A program made the translations under genes and the position numbers. The notes beneath the pieces were generated by a model that was not told where the DNA came from, made no database searches, and worked only from the letters and a program-made list of their open reading frames with translations. This document shows positions 49,101 to 56,201 of a stretch of 62,609 bases of DNA, piece by piece. The stretch comes from Bacteroidota bacterium (lineage in GTDB: Bacteria > Bacteroidota > Bacteroidia > Chitinophagales > Chitinophagaceae): positions 1 to 62,609 of the forward strand of contig JAFDXG010000132.1 in the NCBI GenBank assembly GCA_018268105.1, written 5' to 3'. Position 1 is the first letter of the stretch. Every line of letters begins with the position of its first letter.

Positions 49101-49551
49101 CAATGCCCTGTCTTATCTGTTTCTTAAGATTTTCATGATCGCCATTAAAGTAGACAATCATTTTATTGTTTACAAACTTGGTAACACCACCGGTATTTTG
49201 CCAGTCAATACCTAATCCGATATTAGATTGCTGCAGATCATTAAAGCTGTTATATACAACAATATTTATTCTCCGTTGAGATCCGTATTCTACAAAATCT
49301 TCCAGTCCCGGCAATTCTTTTTCTGCCAGTTGAGCAGCATACTTACCCAGTGCCAGTCCATTTTGTGAAAAATATACATTGAAGTTCCTGGTTTGATAAT
49401 AACGCCATTTGAATTTTTCAAATTGTATCCTGTTCTTTCCGAATTCCACAGCATTTACCTGCGCGTTTGCATTGCCGGTATATAGAAACAGACAAAAAAG
49501 TATTGCAATGAATCCAAAATAAGAGCGAAGCCAGTTCTGTATTATTCCCAT
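46162..49551 (-). CDS. TolB-like protein: degenerate peptidase-MA-like domain, beta-propeller and outer-membrane barrel
   Basis: About 1,129 residues from the ATG at 49551; the longer frame begins with TTG and would overlap the divergent gene. A signal peptide ends near NANAQ (about residue 31). Residues about 45-290 resemble a gluzincin/MA-clan fold, with PKWLTDGYVMYAAENW (about 177-192) at the usual PxWxxEGxAEY position. The HExxH zinc motif expected near 146-159 is replaced by IRQGIAKTLVENLL. WD40/TolB-like propeller repeats follow (NPNYPQLAWDPKGEKLVVVY, TGIIFSSNRP). The C-terminal half is rich in aromatic strands and ends in WYFSLGLDF, typical of an outer-membrane barrel. Molecular role unknown; envelope location is well supported. 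Confidence 0.7.
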   Translation of the reverse strand: MGIIQNWLRSYFGFIAILFCLFLYTGNANAQVNAVEFGKNRIQFEKFKWRYYQTRNFNVYFSQNGLALGKYAAQLAEKELPGLEDFVEYGSQRRINIVVYNSFNDLQQSNIGLGIDWQNTGGVTKFVNNKMIVYFNGDHENLKKQIRQGIAKTLVENLLFGDDLGEFASNQALLDLPKWLTDGYVMYAAENWSPELDDKLKSALLSGDYRTFYQFAFDKPDLAGHAFWHYMADNYRKDNVTYLLYLARIYKSLNSASMKVTKKKFKDVLAEFMEKESDKYYKDLKGRRNTPKGNIVAIEEVGKNLDYYRFQANPAPRSNAYAVVRYKKGIYRIELEDFGYKRKVLLHSGVLDNQNEINPNYPQLAWDPKGEKLVVVYMHKNKLRMFVYDLVKRLKTTKQGLPDELDQINDVKYMLDQNTLLLSAVKDGHSDIFVYKIQEGTLQQITNDVYDDLDPTFAAFPGKTGIIFSSNRPTGSAVNSDTVLPSNYPYNIFMVNNWNNSEFRQITKLTDVKHGNARYPMQYNTNHFTFVNDEMGIANRYAGFFTTKRAGLDTIYKVGDELLRNPDSQDLDSILKVWNKTEPDSIGYMAVTTDSAYSFPITNYQSGLQETRIAGDRGQVSEVRQEGNLKMLYKLRVNEDALKKRNINVRPTEYMKKVLQDEKTVKGGATIYQPAAVDSIIKPNDFFQSEFANDTTAVIGKVMEPEQQEPEQTVLSKAKLYDYRLKFSTDYSVTGFNNSVLMTRWQPYGGGSGPIYLTNGNSNLSGIFRIGVSDLFEDIKFIGGFRLGLNLEDKDVLFSFYNLRKRLDWGLSYYRSTVSNYNLYPSNDPDGKNYYPNKLFTNIYQVNLTYPIDRVRSVRANIAYRNDRGTIKTYIGDLNSLRFQDTVMRSLMTHLEYVHDNTITPALNIWHGLRYKIYTDINTDITKDRQGKLTWNVGTDIRYYYPIYRNFIWAGRAALDISWGSQKIVYFLGGTDGWMWPKFNDGNKPAADQTYAYQSLAVNMRGYRQNAANGNNAAVLNSEFRLPVFTTLMSRPINNAFLRNFQLIQFVDFGTAWNGAYNNLKNITMTYGNPPVQVAIKSSPFVGGYGFGARSTLLGYFLRLDAGWPMASGFFKGKPIWYFSLGLDF

Positions 49552-49605
49552 AATTTCGTGCATTCTTGTAATAAAATTAGCGTTTTTAACATACAAAAGG
49601 TCAAT

Positions 49606-50244
49606 ATGTTTGTTGTTAAAGTTTTCATATTTAGCCCTGTTCAGGAGAATACTTATATTCTTTATAATGAGCACAAAGATTGTATTATTATTGATCCCGG
49701 TTGTTATTATGATAACGAAAAGGATGAATTGGCCTTTTTCGTGGAAAGTAACGGGTTAACCCCCAGGTTGTTGTTGAATACACATTGCCATCTTGATCAT
49801 GTATTTGGTAATAAGTGGGTAGCAGAAAAATACGGATTAATACTTCACCTTCACGAAAAAGAAAAAATAGTTTTTGACAATGCGCCCGTTTTCGGATTGA
49901 GTTGGAATTTGCCATTTGACAATTATATCGGTGACCTTAATTATCTACAGGAAAATGATATTGTTCGGTTGGCAGAGGATGAGTTGGAAGTGTTTTTTAC
50001 ACCCGGACATTCTCCGGGCAGCATCGTATTTTACTGTAAAAAACAGGGTTTTGTAATAGGGGGGGATGTATTGTTTAGAATGAGTATCGGCAGAACGGAT
50101 CTTCCCGGCGGCAACCATCAAACATTATTGAACAGTATCCGCAAAAAATTATTTGTGCTGCCCGATGATGTGATAGTTTACCCAGGTCACGGAGATACAA
50201 CCACTATTGGTTTTGAAAAGAAAAATAATCCGTTTTTGAATTGA
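49606..50244 (+). CDS. Metallo-beta-lactamase-fold hydrolase, glyoxalase II-like
   Basis: About 212 residues from the ATG at 49606; the first reading-frame start upstream would add 16 non-conserved residues and overlap the divergent gene's leader. The metal motif HxHxDH is present as THCHLDH (His 60, His 62, Asp 64, His 65). Further ligands lie in TPGHSPGS, GGDVLF and YPGHGD. This is the small YcbL/glyoxalase II-type hydrolase group, often active on thioesters such as hydroxyacylglutathione; the true substrate here is unknown, since glutathione is not typical of Bacteroidota. It is divergent from the TolB-like gene, with 54 bp between starts. Confidence 0.88.
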   Translation: MFVVKVFIFSPVQENTYILYNEHKDCIIIDPGCYYDNEKDELAFFVESNGLTPRLLLNTHCHLDHVFGNKWVAEKYGLILHLHEKEKIVFDNAPVFGLSWNLPFDNYIGDLNYLQENDIVRLAEDELEVFFTPGHSPGSIVFYCKKQGFVIGGDVLFRMSIGRTDLPGGNHQTLLNSIRKKLFVLPDDVIVYPGHGDTTTIGFEKKNNPFLN

Positions 50245-50284
50245 TTACTGAAAACTGAAGGCTATTTGCTGATTGCTTAATGTC

Positions 50285-52468
50285 TCAATTCATCTGTCTT
50301 GTGTAAGCTTTGATAAAAAGCGCTCCTAAGTTTTTGTGCGGAGGAATATAATTGTCAAATCTTTCTTTGGCGTCGCCCGAAGTGAACTTCTGTGAAAGAT
50401 CTTTCCAGATAGCAATCCAGTCTACGCTCTTTCCTTCTCTCAGGTCGTCATTTATCGCTTTTAAAATAGGTTCATTTATCACCCGTGTACCCACCTCTTT
50501 TGAAGATATGATATGTGCATCAGGGCAGGTTCTTAATACGTCATCAAGATTATGGAACCCGCCACAGGAACCCAATATTACAATTTTGGATGTGGGAGGC
50601 AGATTACGAATAGTAGAGCCCACCCAATAACTATGGCCACGATGAATGGTAATGCTTGGCTCAAGCCTGTGCTTTTCCATATAGGTAGTAAGATGCATCT
50701 GTGCAACAGAATCAAGCCCTTTTTCATAATCAAGGGGCAGGTTTGCGTAGATATATACCGGTTTGCCTTTTGCAGATTTAATTTCAACCCATTCAGCATT
50801 TTTTTTCACCTTCCAGTCTGAGCCGGTAAACAAGCTCATAAAATTGGCATAAGATTCCTTGCCATCCTTATCTCCATAGAAGTATACTTTTTGCACAATT
50901 CGCCCACTGTCATCAGTCAGTGCAGAATAATCCAGCCTATAAACAGGCGGTATATGCAGTCTGGCGGATATATCTATACTACTGTCCTGTGAAGATTGAA
51001 AAATTGTTTGAAGGATATCATAAATGACAATGGTCCGTTTGTCCTGAGTCTTTTTTCCTTCCATCAGGTTTTTCTCAATCTCCTGGTCAATCAATCTTTT
51101 CACCAATGGATTACTGATGCTGCCATAGGAATCCGCTACATCAACCGCATCTTCAAGTGTACCTGTTTTTTCGAGACCTCTTACAAAGGCCATCATGAGT
51201 CGCTGAGAACTACTGTCCGGCATTGTTGCCAGAAATTCATCCAGCTTGTTATACCCGGCTGCAAGTTTTATAAATTTTTTGAAGCGGTCAAAATGTACAT
51301 TCATTAAAAGGGTATCTCCAGAAGGAGTAGCCATTTTTTCCATCATCCTGTTATATACTCCTTTATAACTCGATGTGTAAATTACATCCTCGCCCAATAC
51401 TATAAGGTAATATAGCTCCTGCGGAGTAAGCGGATCAAGTATTTTAAATCTAATATTGTCGGGAGAATCGTGCAGTGCATTAATTTGTTCTATAAATACA
51501 TTCTCAGCCCTGTCTTTCAGTTTGGCAATGAGTTTGTCATAAGCAATAGGTGTATCTTTTTTTATCAGTCGCTGCATATAGGCATTCTGTACTCTTACAA
51601 GCAGTTTGTAGTATTGAACATTGTCACCCATTACATCAAAAATATCCTGAAGAGAAAGACGACCATGTACGATTTCATCAAGGAAAGGATAATACTGTTG
51701 CCCGCTTTTGCTGTTTGCAACAGATGCTATCGCCTTTACCAGTGAGTCGCTATTTCTGCGTATCAGGCGCCCCACATTCGTTTTGGTAGCTGCGGCATAA
51801 TCGTACAACTGATTAGGGTTGCGATGTGCTACGGCCTGCACCAGGCTATCGGCAAATGGTACATTAAAATACTGCTCAAGCATTGGCAGCACTTTATCCG
51901 GATTGTTTTTGCAAAATTTCCGGAACAATATATTTTTTGAATTGACAATTCCCGGATTTTCATAAAAAACACTTACATCACCATTGATATTGATATTACC
52001 AACTTCATAGGGAGCTTGTTCCACTATAGGGCTGATATCTTCTTTTCTGATGTCAGCATCCATCAGGGTTTTATAATTGTTTATCAAAGCATCTGCAAGT
52101 ATAGGATTGAACGTTCTGTTGCGACATCCGGTGTTAAACCCTTTCAGCAGGTTTTCCAGTCCACTCAGATATTTTACTTTTAGCCTGTGATCAAGATTGG
52201 TGGCAGATTCAATAGAATCTCTCAAGGCATTTACCTTGCCCACAAGGGCATTAGTAACAAAATCATTGATCTCTGCATTGTGAGACACCCTAATTGTTGT
52301 GCCATCTCCGCCTTTGTAATGCAAAGCAATCTTTTGCTGCTTCTCAATATTTTCATGATACCTAATGCGGGTAATATCAATCTTCTTCTTTAATGTATCT
52401 GCTTCGTTACCCAAAACGGTAAAGCCGGAAATACACATTAATATGATAACAAAAAATTGTCTATACAT
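50285..52468 (-). CDS. Secreted protein with a C-terminal caspase-like His/Cys pair
   Basis: About 727 residues from the ATG at 52468. An N-terminal signal (MYRQFFVIILMCISGFTVLG) is followed by about 500 mostly helical residues of no recognised family. The C-terminal 120 residues contain TIHRGHSYWVG (His near 609 and 612), then KIVILGSCGGFHNL with Cys near 635, and HIISSKEVGTRVINEPILKAI. A His-containing strand followed by a hydrophobic strand ending in GSC-G is the dyad arrangement of clan CD proteases (caspase, CHAT, gingipain-like). I infer a periplasmic or exported cysteine protease-like protein; the assignment needs a structure comparison. No toxin, immunity or adaptor gene is beside it. 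Confidence 0.6.
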   Translation of the reverse strand: MYRQFFVIILMCISGFTVLGNEADTLKKKIDITRIRYHENIEKQQKIALHYKGGDGTTIRVSHNAEINDFVTNALVGKVNALRDSIESATNLDHRLKVKYLSGLENLLKGFNTGCRNRTFNPILADALINNYKTLMDADIRKEDISPIVEQAPYEVGNININGDVSVFYENPGIVNSKNILFRKFCKNNPDKVLPMLEQYFNVPFADSLVQAVAHRNPNQLYDYAAATKTNVGRLIRRNSDSLVKAIASVANSKSGQQYYPFLDEIVHGRLSLQDIFDVMGDNVQYYKLLVRVQNAYMQRLIKKDTPIAYDKLIAKLKDRAENVFIEQINALHDSPDNIRFKILDPLTPQELYYLIVLGEDVIYTSSYKGVYNRMMEKMATPSGDTLLMNVHFDRFKKFIKLAAGYNKLDEFLATMPDSSSQRLMMAFVRGLEKTGTLEDAVDVADSYGSISNPLVKRLIDQEIEKNLMEGKKTQDKRTIVIYDILQTIFQSSQDSSIDISARLHIPPVYRLDYSALTDDSGRIVQKVYFYGDKDGKESYANFMSLFTGSDWKVKKNAEWVEIKSAKGKPVYIYANLPLDYEKGLDSVAQMHLTTYMEKHRLEPSITIHRGHSYWVGSTIRNLPPTSKIVILGSCGGFHNLDDVLRTCPDAHIISSKEVGTRVINEPILKAINDDLREGKSVDWIAIWKDLSQKFTSGDAKERFDNYIPPHKNLGALFIKAYTRQMN

Positions 52469-52632
52469 AAATAGCAAACTGCTACAAAATTAGGATAAAG
52501 GGGCTTGCTTATTTGATAAAAAGTGGAACAGCCTCAATTAGTAACGATTAATCATCAATTTTAGTGCTAAAATTAAACTCATGAATAACAATTTCGTAAT
52601 CCTGCCTTTTAGGTGCAAATAAACAGTAAGAT

Positions 52633-52640
52633 TATTTTTG
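52633..52640 (+). promoter_or_regulatory. Candidate -7 box for the two-component operon
   Basis: TATTTTTG matches TAnnTTTG and lies 18 bp before the ATG at 52659. A TTTT run about 22 nt upstream is a weak -33 element. It argues against the non-ATG start at 52638, which falls inside the box. Confidence 0.4.
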
Positions 52641-52658
52641 CGTAAACTTATTGTTAAG

Positions 52659-53336
52659 ATGGAGGAATACGCAAAAAAAATCCTGATCGCCGATGATGAG
52701 CCAGATATACTTGAGATACTGAGCTATAATCTGAACCGGGAAGGATATAAAACATTAACAGCTAAAGACGGAGATGAGGCAATTCACAAAACAAAACTGT
52801 TTAAACCCGACCTTATTATGCTGGATATAATGATGCCGAATAAAAATGGCATGGAAGTATGCAGGTTATTAAGATCCGATGCGGCATACCAGGACACATT
52901 AATTATTTTTCTTACGGCACTCAGCGATGAAACTACACATATTAAAGGGCTGGAATATGGCGCCGATGATTTTATAAGTAAGCCGGTAAGCCCTAAAGTA
53001 CTGGTGAGTAAGGTAAATTCACTTTTCCGCAGAATTCAAAAACCGGATGAAAAACTGCTGCAGGCCGGTAATATCATCATTGACTCAGTAAAGTTTATAG
53101 TTGTAGTGGACGACCGTGAAATCATATTAGCCAAAAAAGAATTTGAATTATTATATCTGCTCGCTACCAGACCCGGAAGGGTTTTTCTGCGAAATGAAAT
53201 ATTAAATCAGATTTGGGGAACTGATGTAATAGTAGGAGACCGGACCATAGATGTACATATTCGCAAGATTCGTCAAAAACTTGGCATAGATTGTATAACA
53301 ACCGTAAAAGGAGTAGGGTACAAGTTAGTTGTATAA
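52659..53336 (+). CDS. OmpR/PhoB-family response regulator
   Basis: About 225 residues from the ATG at 52659. The receiver domain has IADDEPD near the N-terminus, the phosphorylated Asp 56 in LIMLDIMMPNKNG, the Thr of FLTALSD and the Lys of DFISKPVSP. The C-terminal winged helix (about residues 130-225) contains VDDREIILAKKEFELLYLLATRPGRVF, DRTIDVHIRKIRQKLG and TVKGVGYKL. This is the OmpR/PhoB type that binds direct repeats as a dimer. It lies 14 bp before the histidine kinase gene, its obvious partner. In Bacteroidota the pair resembles PhoB/PhoR, but the stimulus is not shown by the sequence. Confidence 0.92.
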   Translation: MEEYAKKILIADDEPDILEILSYNLNREGYKTLTAKDGDEAIHKTKLFKPDLIMLDIMMPNKNGMEVCRLLRSDAAYQDTLIIFLTALSDETTHIKGLEYGADDFISKPVSPKVLVSKVNSLFRRIQKPDEKLLQAGNIIIDSVKFIVVVDDREIILAKKEFELLYLLATRPGRVFLRNEILNQIWGTDVIVGDRTIDVHIRKIRQKLGIDCITTVKGVGYKLVV

Positions 53337-53350
53337 TTTTGATGTAAATA

Positions 53351-54400
53351 ATGCTTGATACCAAAAATATTTCGCCACAGCAATTAGCCGGCTATACGGC
53401 ATTGCTGATTTCTCTGCCCGTCGCCGGTCTAGTATTCTTTATAGAGCCGGTGTGGTGGATAAGTATTGTATCTTTTATTGTAGTACTGACAGGAAGTTAC
53501 CTGCTTATTTTGTACACATTACAACGATTTATTTACCGGAAAATAAAGTTGATTTATAAATTTATTTATCAAACAAAAGCCAGTAAACGGGAGGAGTTTT
53601 ATTATAAAAATATACTGCCCCCTAAAAGTATTGAAGAAGTCAGCCAGGATGTAGAACAATGGGCTGAACAGCAAAAAAAGGAAATTGAAGTGCTCAAAGC
53701 TAATGAAGCATATCGTAAGGAATTTCTCCAAAATTTATCTCATGAACTTAAGACACCAATTTTTGCCATTCAGGGATATGTGGAAACATTGCTTGGTGGC
53801 GCAATGGAAAACCATGAACTTGAAACAAAATTCCTACACAATACTTCCAAAAATGTATCGCGCCTGGTAAATCTTTTAAACGATCTGGATGAAATTACCA
53901 AACTTGAAAGTGGTGAACAGGTGCTTAACAAAGTTAATTTTATTTTACAGGAGCTGATCAAAGAGGTGTTTGATTCACTTACTGTGCTGGCTGCCAAAAA
54001 AGGAATAAAACTTAGTATTAAAAAAGGTTGTGAAACTCCGCTTACAGTATATGCCGACAAAGAAAAAATAAGACAGGTATTAATTAACCTTACAGACAAT
54101 GCTATTAAATATGGTAAAAATAATGGCAATGTTATTGTGAGCGCCTACATAACAGATGAAAAACATGTTTTAATTGAAATAAGCGACGACGGAATTGGCA
54201 TAGCTGAGGAACATATACCGCGTATTTCAGAAAGGTTTTACCGAACGGATGCTGCAAGAAGCAGAAAGGAAGGGGGAAGCGGATTAGGCCTGGCTATTTG
54301 CAAGCATATTATTGAAGCTCATGGTAAAAGTATGCATATGCGAAGCAAGCTGAATGTTGGAACCACATTCGGGTTTATTTTACAAAGCAGAAATGAATAA
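53351..54400 (+). CDS. Membrane sensor histidine kinase, PhoR-like
   Basis: A 349-residue kinase with two adjacent N-terminal hydrophobic segments (about residues 14-32 and 34-54) and almost no periplasmic loop. The dimerisation/phosphoacceptor helix FLQNLSHELKTPIFAIQGY follows (His 131). The catalytic domain has the N box LINLTDNAIKYGKNNG, G1 ISDDGIGIAEEHIPRISERFYR and G2 GGSGLGLAI. The tiny extracytoplasmic part suggests intramembrane or partner-mediated sensing rather than ligand binding outside. It is cotranscribed with the response regulator and converges on the deacetylase gene. Confidence 0.92.
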   Translation: MLDTKNISPQQLAGYTALLISLPVAGLVFFIEPVWWISIVSFIVVLTGSYLLILYTLQRFIYRKIKLIYKFIYQTKASKREEFYYKNILPPKSIEEVSQDVEQWAEQQKKEIEVLKANEAYRKEFLQNLSHELKTPIFAIQGYVETLLGGAMENHELETKFLHNTSKNVSRLVNLLNDLDEITKLESGEQVLNKVNFILQELIKEVFDSLTVLAAKKGIKLSIKKGCETPLTVYADKEKIRQVLINLTDNAIKYGKNNGNVIVSAYITDEKHVLIEISDDGIGIAEEHIPRISERFYRTDAARSRKEGGSGLGLAICKHIIEAHGKSMHMRSKLNVGTTFGFILQSRNE

Positions 54401-54554
54401 GAAGGTACGTATAATTACCTATAACCATTCGATATCCTTTGCGTAAAAATACGATACAACTCCTTGTATAACTTCATTTTAAGCCGAAAAATCTTGCAAA
54501 AACAAAAAAACATTGTAACTTGGCCCCAGTTTTCATAGGGTACGGATTAAAAAC

Positions 54555-54578
54555 GGGCCAGGGTTTCTACCCCGGCCC
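54555..54578 (-). terminator. GC-rich terminator after the polysaccharide deacetylase
   Basis: GGGCCAGGG (54555-54563) pairs with CCCCGGCCC (54570-54578) with a single mismatch and a 6-nt loop. On the minus strand it is followed by GTTTTTAAT, as in an intrinsic terminator. A third segment, TGGCCC at 54521-54526, could pair instead with GGGCCA at 54555-54560. This is the most GC-rich spot in an AT-rich convergent spacer. Confidence 0.6.
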
Positions 54579-54633
54579 AACTAATTTAAAATTGTATTTT
54601 TTATGTATCTGTTTCCCTCTTACTTCAAAGTGC

Positions 54634-55257
54634 TTACAAATTAATTTTCTCAAAACTGTAACCTTTCTCTGTATAAAATTTCAAAATTCTTGGCAACGTA
54701 TATTTCATACGACTATAGGCTTTTTCGCTGTCGTGGAATACAATAATACTCCCGGGTCTTGCATTAAGAGATACGTTTTTTAAACATTGTTCCGGTGTTA
54801 CAGCAGTATCAAAATCGGCACTTAGCACAGACCACATAATAACCTTCATATTAAAATCCTGAGTAAGATGCTTCAACTGCAATTTTGATATTTTACCATA
54901 CGGGGGACGAAAAAGAGTGGAATCTATATACTTTTTTGCTTTTGCAATATCTTCAAAATATTTCCGGTCATTTGTTTTCCAGCCATTCAAATGGCTAAAA
55001 CTGTGGTTACCTGTAGTGTGCCCTTCATTCAAAATCTGGCTGTATATACCACTATGTTGTTCTACATTTTTTCCTATACAAAAAAAAGTAGCTTTTGCGT
55101 TAAATTTTCTGAGTTCTTCCAAAACAAAAGTTGTTGCTTCAGGGTGAGGTCCGTCATCAAAGGTGAGGTAAAGTACTTTTTCGCGGACAGGCATTTCCCA
55201 TATACCTGCAGGATAAATTTTTTTTATTACCCAGGGTGTTTTAACCAGATAGAACAT
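54634..55257 (-). CDS. Polysaccharide deacetylase (NodB domain)
   Basis: A 207-residue NodB-homology enzyme. The catalytic and metal motifs are LTFDDGPHPEAT (about residues 31-42), GNHSFSHLNGW with the HxxxH metal pair, FRPPYGKIS and a C-terminal VFHDSEKA. It removes N-acetyl groups from amino sugars, as in chitin oligomers or peptidoglycan. There is no clear cleavable signal peptide, so it may be cytoplasmic or anchored by its short N-terminal hydrophobic part. Substrate is uncertain. It lies downstream of the 519-bp RRM upstream region and converges on the sensor kinase. Confidence 0.9.
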   Translation of the reverse strand: MFYLVKTPWVIKKIYPAGIWEMPVREKVLYLTFDDGPHPEATTFVLEELRKFNAKATFFCIGKNVEQHSGIYSQILNEGHTTGNHSFSHLNGWKTNDRKYFEDIAKAKKYIDSTLFRPPYGKISKLQLKHLTQDFNMKVIMWSVLSADFDTAVTPEQCLKNVSLNARPGSIIVFHDSEKAYSRMKYTLPRILKFYTEKGYSFEKINL

Positions 55258-55634
55258 TTTGATTGTTTTGCCTGTTTTTTCAAAAATACTAAACGCTGAG
55301 TAACTGACAATAATAACAGAAGGTATGTTTATACTCTACGAAACTTTAGAGGTACCTGTTTTAAATTTTCATTCCTGATGTTATTGTATAAAAATCAAAT
55401 GACGTTAAATTCATCAACCTTAAAAACTTTCCATTTATATCAAATTTTCAAAATTTTTTTTTAACAGATATATTGCTCCTTCACCCGCAGATCCGTTCTG
55501 ATCTGAGAATTTTAAATATTTCACCTCATTATTCTACTGTTTTTCTTTAACATTTTCCTTAACCGGGAGAAACAACATAAATTAAATACATCAGAAAATC
55601 TTAAAATAAATGAAAGCATATCAAAATTAAACGA
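55258..55634. other. AT-rich intergenic region between divergent genes
   Basis: This forms most of a 519-bp gap between the deacetylase and the RRM gene. It should contain the deacetylase promoter. I saw no gene, repeat or strong structure in it. Confidence 0.35.
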
Positions 55635-55642
55635 TACCTTTG
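55635..55642 (+). promoter_or_regulatory. -7 box of the RRM gene
   Basis: TACCTTTG, followed by C, matches the Bacteroidota -7 consensus exactly. It would give a start near 55649 and a leader of about 127 nt before the RRM ATG. No good -33 TTTG was seen at the normal spacing. Confidence 0.5.
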
Positions 55643-55681
55643 CGCGTCAAAATTTGAGTTTGTACAGTCCCGGAAAAAGAA

Positions 55682-55759
55682 ATGATTCAATCTGCTACGC
55701 ATCTTCTGCTAATAGTTCAGTCGTCTTTGCTCCCTGTTTTCTCAGATTTCATTTTTTAA
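55682..55759 (+). CDS. Possible 25-codon upstream reading frame in the RRM leader
   Basis: An ATG at 55682 opens a frame of 25 codons (MIQSATHLLLIVQSSLLPVF and a short tail) that ends with TAA at 55757-55759, 17 bp before the RRM start. It lies wholly inside the inferred leader and is hydrophobic. Chance occurrence is possible in this length; a leader peptide or simply structured leader cannot be told apart. Confidence 0.25.
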   Translation: MIQSATHLLLIVQSSLLPVFSDFIF

Positions 55760-55776
55760 TTTAATTATTTTGTTAA

Positions 55777-56076
55777 ATGAACATTTATGTTTCTAATTTA
55801 AGCTTCAATGTTATTGATGAAGACTTAAAAGCTTTTTTTGAAGAATACGGTGAAGTATCTTCTGCAAGAATTATTACAGACAAATTTACCGGCCGCAGCC
55901 GTGGTTTTGGATTTGTGGAAATGCCCAACGAAGAAGAAGCCAAAAAAGCTATTACCGAGTTGGATAAAGGTGTTGTAGAAGGCAGAGCAATCAACGTAAC
56001 TGAAGCTAAACCCCGCGAAGAACGCAGCAACAACAACAGGCGTTCATTTGCTGAAAGTGGCCGTGGTCGTTATTAA
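55777..56076 (+). CDS. RRM RNA-binding protein
   Basis: A 99-residue protein consisting of one RNA recognition motif. RNP2 is IYVSNLSF (residues 2-9) and RNP1 is RGFGFVEM (about 43-50), with the betaalphabetabetaalphabeta spacing intact. A short basic, Asn/Arg/Gly tail (ERSNNNRRSFAESGRGRY) follows. Similar small RRM proteins occur in Bacteroidota and cyanobacteria and act as global RNA chaperones, some induced by cold or stress. The long leader with a possible upstream reading frame suggests post-transcriptional control. A strong terminator follows 50 bp downstream. Confidence 0.92.
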   Translation: MNIYVSNLSFNVIDEDLKAFFEEYGEVSSARIITDKFTGRSRGFGFVEMPNEEEAKKAITELDKGVVEGRAINVTEAKPREERSNNNRRSFAESGRGRY

Positions 56077-56126
56077 TCATATAAGATTCACCGCTTAAAT
56101 GCCATAGGCATTACCGTAAAAAATAT

Positions 56127-56170
56127 AGAGCCGATAAGACAAGTATGATAAAATACTGCTTATCGGCTCT
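56127..56170 (+). terminator. Bidirectional terminator after the RRM gene
   Basis: AGAGCCGATAAG (56127-56138) pairs perfectly with CTTATCGGCTCT (56159-56170), followed by a T-run. An inner AGTAT/ATACT stem adds to it. It lies between the convergent RRM and isomerase-like genes and could serve both. A small AATGCC-ATA-GGCATT hairpin precedes it at 56097-56111. Confidence 0.85.
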
Positions 56171-56201
56171 TTTTTATTTTATATTACTTTTTCGCCTTAT
56201 A

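Noticed and set aside
54563..54571. GTTTCTACC, the core word of purine riboswitches
   Set aside because: The needed P2/P3 loops and the GACTA element are absent, and the word is explained by the loop of the terminator hairpin.
54619..54634. TACTTCAAAGTG, resembling the creD operator
   Set aside because: It has only one half-site, lies after the deacetylase gene and lacks the TACTTTG arm at the right spacing.
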